From positions 1 to 64,000 of the forward strand of contig JANYHG010000101.1 of NCBI GenBank assembly GCA_025359165.1: a stretch of DNA of 64,000 nt. Direction: 5' to 3'. Below are positions 27,550 through 37,043 of this stretch, piece after piece; the stretch's first letter is position 1, and each line of letters opens with the position of its first letter. Made by a program: the position numbers and the translations under genes. The notes under the pieces are model-generated. The model ran no database searches. It was given only the letters and a program-made list of their open reading frames with translations, and was not told the origin of the DNA. The stretch comes from Hyphomicrobiaceae bacterium. GTDB lineage: Bacteria; Pseudomonadota; Alphaproteobacteria; Rhizobiales; Hyphomicrobiaceae.

Positions 27550-29394
27550 ATGGCATTGGATGATCCACGCAAAGTCGCGATGATGGTGCTCGCACTCACC
27601 GTCGGATGGTTCGTGCAACCGTCGGCAGCTCGCGCAGACGACGAACGCAGGATGGGCGTGTCGCTCGTCGGCCCGCCAAAAGCCTCCGCCGACTTCAAGA
27701 ATTTCGAATGGGTCAACCCGGCGGCACCGAAAGGCGGTCGCATTCGCCAGTTCGCCAACGGTACTTTCGACAGCCTCAACCAGTTTCCGGCGCAGGGGCA
27801 GTCGGCGTCTGGATTGACGCTGATCTACGATCTGCTTTTCGCGCGCAGTCCCGACGAAGCCGCGACCGGCTATGGATTGATCGCCGAGTGGCTTGCGTTC
27901 CCGCCGGACTTCAGTTCGGTGACGTTCGGCCTGCGCCCTAGCGCCCGTTTCAATGACGGGCAACCCGTGACGCCCGAAGACGTCGTGTTTTCGATGGAGG
28001 CCTTGAAGAAGGCGTCACCGCTCTATTCGACCTACTATCAGCATGTCGTCAAAGCCGAAAAGTCCGGGCCAAACGAAGTGCGCTTCACCTTCGACGTCAA
28101 GGACAACAGAGAGTTGCCGCAGATCGTGTCCGAGTTGCCGATTTTGCCGAAACACTGGTGGACCGCAAAAAACACGAACGGCGAGCCACGCGACATCATG
28201 AAGTCGTCGCTGGAAATACCGGTGGGCTCGGGCCCATACATCGTCAAGTCGTTCGAACCTGGCCGAGCCATCACCTACGAGCGGGTCAAGAATTGGTGGG
28301 CGGCCGATCTATCGGTCTCAAAAGGCCAGTGGAATTTCGACGAAATCAACATCACCTATTATCGCGATCGCGTTGCACCGTTCGAAGCGTTCAAGCGTGG
28401 CGATATCGATTATTGGACCGAGCCGTCGGCAAAGAATTGGGCGACTGAATACGAATTCGACGCCATCAAACGCGGCGCCGTAAAGAAAGAAGCGTTTCCG
28501 GTCGATCGCGTCGCCGCCATGCAGTCGTTCGTCATGAACCAACGGCGGCCAGTGTTCCAGGATCCGCGCGTGCGACAGGCCTTCAATCTCGCCTTTGATT
28601 TCGATTGGGCCAACAAAAACCTGTTCTTTGGCCTGTACACGCGACTCAACAGCTACTTCGATAATTCGGAATTGGCGACACGTGGACTGCCACAAGGTCG
28701 CGAACTCGAGATCCTCAACGAAGTGAGGGCCGAACTACCTGCTGACGTGTTCTCGAAAGAGTTCAAGGCCCCGACCGACGACATTCGCAAGAACCTCGCG
28801 GCGGCCTCGAAACTGTTGGCGGAAGCGGGATATGTGAACAAGGGCGGCGTCGCGACCAACGCGGCGGGGCAACAACTCGCGTTCGAATTCCTGCTCGACG
28901 ATCCGCAGTACGATCGTATCGTGCAGCCGTATATTCAGAATTTGCAGAAGCTTGGCGTGCGGGCCAACATTCGCCAAGTCGACAGTGCCCAATATCAGCG
29001 CCGGCTGACCGAGTTCGACTACGACATGATCTTCGGTCAGTTCGCCCAATCGGAAAGCCCCGGCAACGAGCAGCGCGAATTTTTCGGCACCTCGACGGTC
29101 GACGTGCGGGGCAGTCACAATCTTGCAGGCATCAAGAACAAAGCGATCGATGCTATCATAGAGAAGGTCATTTTTGCCCGCGATCGGGCAGATCTAGTCG
29201 CTGCTACCCGCGCGCTGGATCGCGCGCTGCTGTGGAATTTCTATGTCGTTCCGACGTGGTACCGGGGAGCGGAATGGGTCGCCTACTGGGACAAGTTCGG
29301 GCGTCCCGCAAAGCTGCCTGCGCGTGCAGTGGGCTTTCTGCAGACATGGTGGTTCGATCCGGCAAAAGCCGATGCGACAGCAGCGCGCCCCTGA
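27550..29394 (+). CDS. Extracellular solute-binding protein family 5, YejA-like (first of two)
   Basis: Periplasmic oligopeptide-binding component of a Yej-type ABC importer. About 614 residues, with a signal peptide ending near SAARA. The YejA-type opening FEWVNPAAPKGGRIRQFANG, TFDSLNQFP, YGLIAEWLAFPPDFSSVTFG and the SBP_bac_5 body follow, through GSGPYIVKSFEPGRAITYER and FAQSESPGNEQREFFGTSTV. I prefer the ATG at 27550, which lies 9 bases after GGGAG; the ATG at 27541 touches it. It is followed after 22 bp by a paralogue. Confidence 0.93.
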   Translation: MALDDPRKVAMMVLALTVGWFVQPSAARADDERRMGVSLVGPPKASADFKNFEWVNPAAPKGGRIRQFANGTFDSLNQFPAQGQSASGLTLIYDLLFARSPDEAATGYGLIAEWLAFPPDFSSVTFGLRPSARFNDGQPVTPEDVVFSMEALKKASPLYSTYYQHVVKAEKSGPNEVRFTFDVKDNRELPQIVSELPILPKHWWTAKNTNGEPRDIMKSSLEIPVGSGPYIVKSFEPGRAITYERVKNWWAADLSVSKGQWNFDEINITYYRDRVAPFEAFKRGDIDYWTEPSAKNWATEYEFDAIKRGAVKKEAFPVDRVAAMQSFVMNQRRPVFQDPRVRQAFNLAFDFDWANKNLFFGLYTRLNSYFDNSELATRGLPQGRELEILNEVRAELPADVFSKEFKAPTDDIRKNLAAASKLLAEAGYVNKGGVATNAAGQQLAFEFLLDDPQYDRIVQPYIQNLQKLGVRANIRQVDSAQYQRRLTEFDYDMIFGQFAQSESPGNEQREFFGTSTVDVRGSHNLAGIKNKAIDAIIEKVIFARDRADLVAATRALDRALLWNFYVVPTWYRGAEWVAYWDKFGRPAKLPARAVGFLQTWWFDPAKADATAARP

Positions 29395-29416
29395 GCACCG
29401 ACAACTGGAGACCTGA

Positions 29417-31249
29417 ATGAAGCGGTCGACGGCGAGTTTTTCTGCAATTGCGATTTGTGCGATCGTGTGGACGTTGTCAGGTGCGGCCGTAGCAGAGCCG
29501 GTGCATGGCCTCTCTGTGTTCGGAGACCTCAAGTACGCCAAAGGTTTCGCACATTTTGACTACGTCAATCCAGGCGCGCCCAAAGGTGGCAAGATCGTCA
29601 CGGTCGGCACTCAGGCTCTGACAACATTCGACAGCTTCAATGCCTTCATCCTGAAAGGCGATGCGGCGCAAGGCGTGGTGGAACTCGTCTATGATTCGCT
29701 CATGGTGCGCGCGACCGACGAGCCGGACGCCATGTATGGCCTCGTCGCGGAAAGTGCCGATGTCGCGCCCGATAAGCACTCCGTTACCTTCAAGATTCGT
29801 CCCGAAGCCAAGTTCGCCGACGGCACGCCGATCACCGCCGACGACTGCGTTTTCACATTCGCGGCGCTGAAGGAGAAAGGCCATCCGATGTATGGCAGCG
29901 TGATGTCGAACGTAGAATCTGCGACCGCACTCGACCCGCAGACTATTCGCTACGTTTTCGTCGGTGACGAAGTCCGCGATTTGCCGATGATCGTTGCTGC
30001 CATGCCCGTGCTTCCGCGCGCATTCTACAACGCGCATCCGTTCGATCAAACCTGGCTCGACAGGCCGGTTGGATCGGGTCCCTACAAGATCGGCGATTAC
30101 AATCAAGGCGTCTCGGTTATTTTCGTGCGTCGGCCGGACTATTGGGCGAAAGATCTCAACGTCACGCGCGGACGCTTCAACTTCGACGAGATCCGTTATG
30201 ATTATTTCCGCCTTCGCACAGCGGCGGTGCAGGCATTGAAAGCGGGTATGATCGACTTGCGGGAAGAGTTCACCTCGAAGGATTGGGCAACCGGCTACGA
30301 CATAGATCCTGTCAAGGACGGCAAGATGACGCTCAAAGTGATGCCTGACGCCAATCCGTCGGGCACGCAGGGGTACTGGATCAACACGCGACGCGCCAAG
30401 TTCGACGATATTCGCGTGCGACAAGCCCTGGGCTTTGCCTTCGATTTCGAGTGGGCGAACAGGAACCTGTTCTATAATTCTTACATGCGAACGGCGAGCT
30501 TCTTCGAAAATTCAACGATGAAGGCCGTGGGCGCTCCTTCGCCGGCCGAGCTTGCACTGCTCACGCCGTTCAAAGACAAATTACCGGCGGAAGTTTTCGG
30601 CGAAGCTCCACTGCCTCCCGTTTCCGATGGCTCCGGCTCCGATCGCAAAATGATGGCCGAAGCGGGCCGGCTGCTGACGTCGGCCGGCTACGTTTTGAAG
30701 GACGGAAAACGTGTCAATCCCCAAGGGAAACCGTTCGAGATCGAGTTTCTGATCAACGATCCGTCGAGCGAGCGAATTCTCGGCGGCTTCATCCGTAATC
30801 TGCAGAGTCTGGGCATCAACGCGAGCGCCCGCATCGTCGACGAAGCACAGTACCTTCGACGGGTGAAGTCGTTCGACTACGACATCGCAAGTTCGCGCTT
30901 CACCATGCAGATGACACCCGGGCCAGAACTGAAAGCGTTTTTCGGCAGTAAGGCTGCGACCAACGAGGGCAGTTTCAACATGTCGGGCATCAAAGACCCC
31001 ATCGTCGACGCCATGATGAACAAGGTCGTGACTGCGAAGAGCCGGGACGAATTGCAGGCCGCTGGACGGGCTCTCGATCGGATCTTACGCGCTGGATATT
31101 ACTGGGTTCCGAACTGGTATAAGTCGGCGCACAAGCTCGCATTCTGGAATAAGTTCGGCTGGCCGGAAAAACAGCCTTTGTACGATACCGGTATTCTCGA
31201 TACGTGGTGGTTCGACCGTGACAAAGCGGCCAAACTCGCCACAAACTGA
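29417..31249 (+). CDS. yejA: Extracellular solute-binding protein family 5, YejA-like (second of two)
   Basis: 610-residue periplasmic binding protein closely related in layout to the preceding one. It has a signal peptide ending near AAVAEP, then FGDLKYAKGFAHFDYVNPGA, YGLVAESADVAPDKHSVTFK, RPVGSGPYKIGDYNQGVSVI and FAFDFEWANRNLFYNSYMRT. GGAG six bases upstream supports the start. Yej systems import oligopeptides and, in enterobacteria, the peptide-nucleotide antibiotic microcin C. Two binding proteins feeding one permease would widen the ligand range. Confidence 0.94.
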   Translation: MKRSTASFSAIAICAIVWTLSGAAVAEPVHGLSVFGDLKYAKGFAHFDYVNPGAPKGGKIVTVGTQALTTFDSFNAFILKGDAAQGVVELVYDSLMVRATDEPDAMYGLVAESADVAPDKHSVTFKIRPEAKFADGTPITADDCVFTFAALKEKGHPMYGSVMSNVESATALDPQTIRYVFVGDEVRDLPMIVAAMPVLPRAFYNAHPFDQTWLDRPVGSGPYKIGDYNQGVSVIFVRRPDYWAKDLNVTRGRFNFDEIRYDYFRLRTAAVQALKAGMIDLREEFTSKDWATGYDIDPVKDGKMTLKVMPDANPSGTQGYWINTRRAKFDDIRVRQALGFAFDFEWANRNLFYNSYMRTASFFENSTMKAVGAPSPAELALLTPFKDKLPAEVFGEAPLPPVSDGSGSDRKMMAEAGRLLTSAGYVLKDGKRVNPQGKPFEIEFLINDPSSERILGGFIRNLQSLGINASARIVDEAQYLRRVKSFDYDIASSRFTMQMTPGPELKAFFGSKAATNEGSFNMSGIKDPIVDAMMNKVVTAKSRDELQAAGRALDRILRAGYYWVPNWYKSAHKLAFWNKFGWPEKQPLYDTGILDTWWFDRDKAAKLATN

Positions 31250-31268
31250 GCGGCTGGCACCCACGTGA

Positions 31269-31305
31269 CGCGCCAGCGGTTACGGTTATGCTAACCCCCG
31301 GCGCG
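31269..31305 (+). repeat. Intergenic stem-loop between yejA and yejB
   Basis: Nested inverted repeats: cgcgcc (31269-31274) pairs with ggcgcg (31300-31305), and ggtta (31278-31282) pairs with taacc (31292-31296). No T-run follows, so it is unlikely to terminate transcription. A stem of this kind after a binding-protein gene can protect the upstream mRNA and keep binding protein in excess over permease. Confidence 0.6.
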
Positions 31306-31340
31306 CCTGCGTCCAAGACAACACGGAGTGCGACCTGCCT

Positions 31341-32444
31341 ATGGCCGCCTACCTTCTCAAACGCTTCCTGCTGATTTTTCCGACACTGTTCGGCATCATG
31401 CTGATCAGTTTTGCCGTCATTCAGTTCGCTCCCGGCGGTCCGATCGATCGGATCATCGCGCAGGTGCAAGGCACCGAGGTGAAGGCAAGTGACCGCGTTG
31501 GTGGCGGCGGCGGCGGCGACGGCCTCGGGAACCGCAACCAGACCATCTCTGGCGAAAGTTCGAAATACCGTGGTGCGCAAGGGCTAGACCCGGCGTTCAT
31601 CAAGAGTCTCGAAAAGCAATTCGGCTTCGACAAACCGGCGCACGAACGCTTTTTCCTGATGCTCAAAAATTACGCTGTGTTCGACTTCGGAAAAAGTTAC
31701 TTCCGCGACGTTTCCGTGCTGCAATTGATCCGCGAGAAGATGCCGGTGTCGATCTCGCTCGGTCTTTGGATGACCTTGGCGACGTATCTCCTCTCGATCC
31801 CGCTAGGCATTCGCAAAGCTGTGCGGGACGGTGAGAAGTTCGATACTTGGTCGTCGGCGGTGCTCGTGGTCGGCTACGCGGTGCCGCCGTTTCTGGTCGG
31901 CGTCATGCTGCTCGTTTTTTTCGCTGGCGGCTCGTTCTTTCAGTGGTTTCCGCTTCGTGGTTTGACGTCGGACGGCTGGGCACAGTTGTCCATGCTCGGC
32001 AAAGTCAAAGACTACTTCTGGCATCTCGCGTTGCCGCTGACGGCCTTGGCGCTCGGCTCTTTCACGACCATGACGTTCCTGACCAAGAATGCGTTTCTCG
32101 ACGAGATACGCAAGCAGTACGTAGTCACCGCACGCGCCAAAGGTCTTACGGATGCGCGCGTGCTCTACGGGCACGTGTTCCGTAATGCCATGTTGCTCGT
32201 GATCGCGGGATTTCCGAGTGCGTTCGTACATGCCTTCTTTTCGGGCTCGCTGCTGATCGAAAAGATCTTTTCACTAGATGGGATTGGATTGCTCGGGTGG
32301 GAGAGCCTGATAAATCGCGATTATCCGGTCATCTTTGCGACCATGTATATTTTCGCGCTGCTTGGACTGGTCATCAAATTGCTCTCTGATTTCATAGCCA
32401 CCCTGGTCGATCCGCGCATCGACTTCGAAAGCCGGGAGGTTTGA
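31341..32444 (+). CDS. yejB: Peptide ABC transporter permease YejB
   Basis: 367-residue inner-membrane permease. It opens MAAYLLKRFLLIFPTLFGIM, has LISFAVIQFAPGGPIDRII typical of DppB-type permeases, a periplasmic insertion rich in glycine (GGGGGGDGLG near residue 55), and a C-terminal transmembrane domain with an EAA-type loop (VTARAKGLTDARVLYGHVFR). The long form with the extra hydrophilic segment matches YejB. It partners YejE and YejF. Confidence 0.95.
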   Translation: MAAYLLKRFLLIFPTLFGIMLISFAVIQFAPGGPIDRIIAQVQGTEVKASDRVGGGGGGDGLGNRNQTISGESSKYRGAQGLDPAFIKSLEKQFGFDKPAHERFFLMLKNYAVFDFGKSYFRDVSVLQLIREKMPVSISLGLWMTLATYLLSIPLGIRKAVRDGEKFDTWSSAVLVVGYAVPPFLVGVMLLVFFAGGSFFQWFPLRGLTSDGWAQLSMLGKVKDYFWHLALPLTALALGSFTTMTFLTKNAFLDEIRKQYVVTARAKGLTDARVLYGHVFRNAMLLVIAGFPSAFVHAFFSGSLLIEKIFSLDGIGLLGWESLINRDYPVIFATMYIFALLGLVIKLLSDFIATLVDPRIDFESREV

Positions 32445-32446
32445 TC

Positions 32447-33673
32447 ATGGATGTTCCAGCTCAGATGCTCCTGCCGCGCGACGACAGCGCTACAAGCGCG
32501 CCACCTCTCACAGAACCGGCCAAACGGAGCCGCTTGTCGCGTTATGCTGACAAACTCACACTCAGCCCCATCAATCGCCGCCGGTGGCAGAATTTCAAAA
32601 GTAACCGGCGCGGCTACTACAGCTTCATCATCTTCCTGTCGCTGTTCGTCATCAGCTTGTTCGCGGAAGTGATCGCCAACGACAAGCCGATCCTCGCCTA
32701 CTACAAAGGCGAATGGTTGACGCCCGCGTTCGTCAACTATCCCGAAGAGAAGTTCGGCGGTTTCCTTGCCGTCACCGACTATAAAGATCCTGTTATCTAC
32801 GACGAGATACAGGCACATGGCTGGATGCTATGGCCGCCGATCCGCTATTCCTACAGCTCCGTCAACAAGGACACACCGCACTTCAAAACCAAAGCCGGGG
32901 GTCAGTGTCTCGCGTTCCCTGATCCGCCGCCGTGGGCAACGTCGGCAAGTCTCTGCGACGCGCCTGCCGATCAGGTCGAGAGATTCCAGACGCTCGGCAA
33001 TCGCAACTGGTTCGGCACCGACGATCAGGGGCGCGATGTATTGGCGCGATTGATCTACGGCTTTCGCATCTCGGTTTTGTTCGGGCTGATTTTGACGACG
33101 TTGTCGTCGATCATCGGTGTCGCGGCGGGTGCCGTGCAAGGATATTTCGGGGGCCTCACCGACATCGTGTTCCAACGCTTTCTCGAGATCTGGTCATCGA
33201 TCCCGACGTTGTATGTCCTGATCATCATCTCGTCGGTCCTGTCGCCGGGATTTTGGGTGTTGCTTGGCATTCTGTTGTTGTTCGAGTGGACGCATCTGGT
33301 GCACTACGTGCGAGCCGAGTTCCTGCGCGGTCGCAATCTCGAATACGTGACGGCAGCGCGCGCGCTCGGTCTTTCCAATGCCAAAATCATGTACCGTCAC
33401 ATTTTACCGAACGCTACCGTGGCAACGCTGACATTCCTGCCGTTCAATCTCTCGGGCGCGATCACCGCCCTCACGTCGCTCGATTTCCTCGGGCTCGGCC
33501 TGCCGCCGGGCTCGCCATCGCTGGGTGAACTCGCGTCGCAGGCCTACGGCAATCTGCAGGCGCCGTGGCTGGGTTTTGCTGCATTCTTTTCGATCGCCTC
33601 GCTGCTGAGCCTACTGATATTCATCGGTGAAGGCGTGCGCGACGCGCTCGATCCCAGAAAGACCTTTCGATGA
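32447..33673 (+). CDS. yejE: Peptide ABC transporter permease YejE
   Basis: About 408 residues from the ATG at 32447, two bases after the yejB stop and behind a GGGAGG Shine-Dalgarno. It has the YejE N-terminal block SPINRRRWQNFKSNRRGYYS, a large periplasmic loop, NRNWFGTDDQGRDVLARLIY, and the EAA loop VTAARALGLSNAKIMYRHIL. The 3' end ATGA overlaps the start of yejF, indicating translational coupling. Confidence 0.95.
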   Translation: MDVPAQMLLPRDDSATSAPPLTEPAKRSRLSRYADKLTLSPINRRRWQNFKSNRRGYYSFIIFLSLFVISLFAEVIANDKPILAYYKGEWLTPAFVNYPEEKFGGFLAVTDYKDPVIYDEIQAHGWMLWPPIRYSYSSVNKDTPHFKTKAGGQCLAFPDPPPWATSASLCDAPADQVERFQTLGNRNWFGTDDQGRDVLARLIYGFRISVLFGLILTTLSSIIGVAAGAVQGYFGGLTDIVFQRFLEIWSSIPTLYVLIIISSVLSPGFWVLLGILLLFEWTHLVHYVRAEFLRGRNLEYVTAARALGLSNAKIMYRHILPNATVATLTFLPFNLSGAITALTSLDFLGLGLPPGSPSLGELASQAYGNLQAPWLGFAAFFSIASLLSLLIFIGEGVRDALDPRKTFR

Positions 33674-35340
33674 CCGAACTGAGAGCCGAGCAAGAAAACC
33701 TTGTCGAGCACGCTACCGATACGCTGGTGCGGGTGCGTGATCTCGAAGTCGCTTTCGGGCACGGTGCGCGGCGCTCGCTGGCAGTGAAGGGCGTGTCATT
33801 CTCCATCGGCAAGGGCGAAACGGTAGCCCTCGTCGGTGAAAGCGGTTCGGGTAAAACCGTGTCCGCCATGTCGATCCTCAAGCTGTTGCCATATCCGGCG
33901 GCGTCGCATCCGGCCGGCGAAATCTTCTTCGAAGGTACGGATCTTTTGCATGCGCCAGAGTCCGTCATGCGCGATATTCGCGGCGCACGGATCTCGGTGA
34001 TTTTTCAGGAACCGATGACGTCGCTGAACCCGCTGCAGACGATCGAGACGCAGGTTACGGAGATCGTGAAACTGCATCAGGGTCTCGATGATGCGGCGGC
34101 GCGTGCACGCATGCTGCATTTGTTGAAGCGTGTCGGCATTCCCGACCCCGAGAAGCGGCTCAGCGCTTATCCGCACCAGCTCTCGGGTGGGCAACGTCAG
34201 CGCGTGATGATCGCGATGGCGTTGGCCAACGAGCCAGACCTGCTGATCGCCGACGAGCCGACGACGGCGCTCGACGTGACCATCCAGGCGCAAATTCTTG
34301 AACTGCTCGCCGAGCTCAAGGCCGAAACGGGCATGGCGATGTTGCTGATCACGCACGATCTCAACATCGTGCGGAAACTCGCCGAACGCGTCTACGTCAT
34401 GCGCCATGGCGTCATCGTCGAGACGGGCGCCACCGAGCAGATCTTCAACGCGCCGAAGCACGCCTATACTCAGATGCTGATTTCCTCCGAACCCAAGGGA
34501 CGCGCACCCGACGCGCAGCCCGACGCACCCGTGATGGTCGAAGCGGACGATCTCAAGGTCTGGTTTCCTATCAAGCAGGGATTTCTGCGTCGGACGGTCG
34601 ATCACATCAAGGCCGTCGACGGCATCTCGTTCAAGCTACGGCAGGGCGAAACGATCGGCGTGGTCGGCGAATCGGGCTCGGGTAAAACCACGCTCGGCCT
34701 CGCAGTGCTTCGGCTCGTGTCCTCCAAGGGTCCGATCATCTACATGGGCCGCCGTCTCGACGGTCTCGACAGCACGGCCATGCGCCCACTGCGGCGTGAA
34801 ATGCAGATCGTCTTCCAGGATCCCTACGGCGCATTGTCGCCACGCCTGTCGATCGGCCAGATCATCGAAGAGGGACTGACGATACAATATCCGGGCTTGG
34901 ACAGTGCCACACGGCGCGCGCGGGTTAGCGAAGCGTTGGAAACCGTCGGACTGCCAGGCGATGCGCAAGATCGATATCCGCACGAATTCTCCGGTGGCCA
35001 GCGGCAGCGCATCGCCATCGCGCGCGCCATGGTGCTGGAGCCAAAATTCATCATGCTCGATGAACCGACCAGCGCGCTCGATCGCAGCGTGCAGGCGCAG
35101 ATTGTCGATCTGTTGCGCGACCTGCAGCAGGCGCGCGGCCTTTCATATCTTTTCATCAGTCACGATTTGCGCGTCGTGCGCGCGCTGGCGAACTACGTCA
35201 TCGTGATGAAGAGCGGTCGCATCGTGGAGCAGGGTCCGGCAGAAACTATCTTCGATGCGCCCCAGCAGCCCTATACCAAAGCGCTGCTGGCGGCCGCTTT
35301 CGATCTCAAAGCCGTTCAGCGTGAGTCGGTGGCGTCGTGA
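33670..35340 (+). CDS. yejF: Peptide ABC transporter ATP-binding protein YejF (two fused ATPase domains)
   Basis: 556-residue cytoplasmic ATPase with two complete ABC modules. Module 1 has [15 protein letters not shown] (Walker A, about residue 56), [15 protein letters not shown] (signature) and [12 protein letters not shown] (Walker B). Module 2 has [30 protein letters not shown] and [14 protein letters not shown]. It powers the YejBE channel. The 3' end overlaps the next gene by 4 bp (GTGA). Confidence 0.96.
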   Translation: MTELRAEQENLVEHATDTLVRVRDLEVAFGHGARRSLAVKGVSFSIGKGETVALVGESGSGKTVSAMSILKLLPYPAASHPAGEIFFEGTDLLHAPESVMRDIRGARISVIFQEPMTSLNPLQTIETQVTEIVKLHQGLDDAAARARMLHLLKRVGIPDPEKRLSAYPHQLSGGQRQRVMIAMALANEPDLLIADEPTTALDVTIQAQILELLAELKAETGMAMLLITHDLNIVRKLAERVYVMRHGVIVETGATEQIFNAPKHAYTQMLISSEPKGRAPDAQPDAPVMVEADDLKVWFPIKQGFLRRTVDHIKAVDGISFKLRQGETIGVVGESGSGKTTLGLAVLRLVSSKGPIIYMGRRLDGLDSTAMRPLRREMQIVFQDPYGALSPRLSIGQIIEEGLTIQYPGLDSATRRARVSEALETVGLPGDAQDRYPHEFSGGQRQRIAIARAMVLEPKFIMLDEPTSALDRSVQAQIVDLLRDLQQARGLSYLFISHDLRVVRALANYVIVMKSGRIVEQGPAETIFDAPQQPYTKALLAAAFDLKAVQRESVAS

Positions 35341-36293
35341 CCTTGCTGCTGTCCATTAACAGTGCCGGCGATAGCTGGTCGCCGCAACGCTGGCGTGAGC
35401 GATTTGAACAGGCGCTGCCGAACCATCGCATCGTCGTGGACGGAGCGGACGCGTACGCGAAAACGGAGGTGCGGTATGCTGCAGTCTGGAAGCCCGCCCC
35501 GGGCTTGCTGGCCCAGTTTCCGAACCTCGCCGTGACCTTCAATCTTGGTGCCGGCGTCGACGCTCTGCTGTCCGATCCGGCGTTGCCGGATGTGCCGTTG
35601 GTCCGCGTCGTGAACGCGGACCTCACGCGCCGCATGACCGAGTATGTGACGCTGCATGTGCTGCTGCATCATCGGCGCATGCCCAAACTTTTGCGCGCGC
35701 AGGCCGACAAGCAATGGTTGGCGAAAGACCAAAGCGCGGCGAGTGCGGTGCGGGTCGGGATCATGGGGATGGGCACGCTCGGCCGGGATGCGGCCGATGT
35801 GTTGCGCCGCATCGGCTTCCAGGTGGCGGGCTGGAGCCGCAGCGCGAAACCCGAAACCGGCGTTGTGATCTATTCCGGAGCCAATGAGTTGGCAGCGTTT
35901 CTTGCGCGCACCGATATCCTCGTGGTGCTGCTGCCGCTGACGCCCGCAACGACGGGCATTCTCGATCGGAGGGTGTTTGCCGGTCTTGCGCGCGACGGCG
36001 TGCTCGGCGCGCCCGTGTTAATCAACGCCGGACGCGGCGGCTTGCAGATCGAAGCCGATATTTTGGCGGCGCTCGACGATGGCACGCTGGCGGCAGCATC
36101 GCTCGACGTCTTTGAGACGGAACCGCTGCCGCAGATGTCGCGCCTTTGGGTGCATCCCAACGTCATCGTGACGCCGCACAATGCTGCCGACAGCGACCCA
36201 GACGCAATTGCTGCGGACGTCGCCGCGCAAGTTCTGGCCTTCGAACGGGGCGATGCGTTGCGCAACGTCGTCGCGCGCGGGGCAGGGTATTGA
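35337..36293 (+). CDS. ghrA: Glyoxylate/hydroxypyruvate reductase A-like D-2-hydroxyacid dehydrogenase
   Basis: 318-residue NAD(P)H-dependent reductase of the GhrA group. It has LAVTFNLGAGVDALL early, the Rossmann motif GIMGMGTLGRDAADVLRRIG, and catalytic residues in INAGRGG (Arg), DVFETEPLP (Glu) and VTPHNAA (His). The GTG start at 35337 overlaps the yejF stop, so it is translated as the last gene of the yej operon. A link between peptide import and hydroxyacid reduction is not obvious. Confidence 0.9.
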   Translation: MTLLLSINSAGDSWSPQRWRERFEQALPNHRIVVDGADAYAKTEVRYAAVWKPAPGLLAQFPNLAVTFNLGAGVDALLSDPALPDVPLVRVVNADLTRRMTEYVTLHVLLHHRRMPKLLRAQADKQWLAKDQSAASAVRVGIMGMGTLGRDAADVLRRIGFQVAGWSRSAKPETGVVIYSGANELAAFLARTDILVVLLPLTPATTGILDRRVFAGLARDGVLGAPVLINAGRGGLQIEADILAALDDGTLAAASLDVFETEPLPQMSRLWVHPNVIVTPHNAADSDPDAIAADVAAQVLAFERGDALRNVVARGAGY

Positions 36294-36311
36294 TGTAGCC
36301 GACCTTGGTGA

Positions 36312-37010
36312 TCAGGCAAGGCCCGCCAGCACTTGGCGGACGACGGCGAGAGGATCGAGGGCGGCGGTGATGGGGCGTCCGACGACGAGGTGGGTAGCGC
36401 CCGCAGCGATGGCTGCGGCGGGCGTCATGACGCGGGCTTGATCCTTATCGGGGCCAGCCGACAGACGGATGCCCGGCGTGACGATGAGAAAGTTCGGCCC
36501 GACGGCTGCGCGCACCTCTGCGGCCTCGTGGCCCGACGCGATGACGCCATCGAAACCTGCGGCTTTGGCCATCAACGCGCGACGCACGACAAGTTGTGCC
36601 GGCGTGGTGTCGCCTATGCCTTGCTCGACAAGATCGAGCGCATCAAGGCTGGTGAGAACCGTCACCGCCAACAATTTCAGCCGGCTCGAACCACGACCCA
36701 TGACGGCGGCATCCAGCGTTTTGCGATCGGTGCCGTGGACGGTGAGATAGTCAAGGCCGAGCGTGCCGATGTTCGCGACCGCCTTCTCGACAGTATTCGG
36801 AATATCGAGCAGCTTCATGTCGAGGAACACCGACTTGCCGTCGCGCTTGAGTTGCTGTGCCAGGGCGATACCGCCGCCGAAGAGCAATTCGAGACCTATT
36901 TTATAGGCCGCCACGTCATCGCCAAGTTTGTCTATCAGCGCTTCCGCCGCCGTCACGTCGGGCATATCGAGGGCGACGAACAGGCGGGCATCGGCGCGAG
37001 ATGTGGTCAT
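36312..37010 (-). CDS. pyrF: Orotidine 5'-phosphate decarboxylase PyrF
   Basis: Decarboxylates OMP to UMP, the last step of UMP synthesis. The 232-residue TIM barrel has FVALDMPDVTAAEALI, the catalytic array VFLDMKLLDIPNTVEKAV (D-x-K-x-x-D-I-x-N-T), YLTVHGTDRKTL, VTPGIRLSAGPDKDQARVMT and ATHLVVGRPITAA. It is convergent with the ghrA-like gene and 33 bp downstream of gloB on the same strand. Confidence 0.97.
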   Translation of the reverse strand: MTTSRADARLFVALDMPDVTAAEALIDKLGDDVAAYKIGLELLFGGGIALAQQLKRDGKSVFLDMKLLDIPNTVEKAVANIGTLGLDYLTVHGTDRKTLDAAVMGRGSSRLKLLAVTVLTSLDALDLVEQGIGDTTPAQLVVRRALMAKAAGFDGVIASGHEAAEVRAAVGPNFLIVTPGIRLSAGPDKDQARVMTPAAAIAAGATHLVVGRPITAALDPLAVVRQVLAGLA

Positions 37011-37043
37011 GGTTCGATCCCTAGTCTTGCAGCCTTGCTTGTC

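Noticed and set aside
37005-37030. tRNA T-loop-like string (ggttcgatccc) before pyrF
   Set aside because: No matching anticodon arm, D arm or acceptor stem could be built around it.
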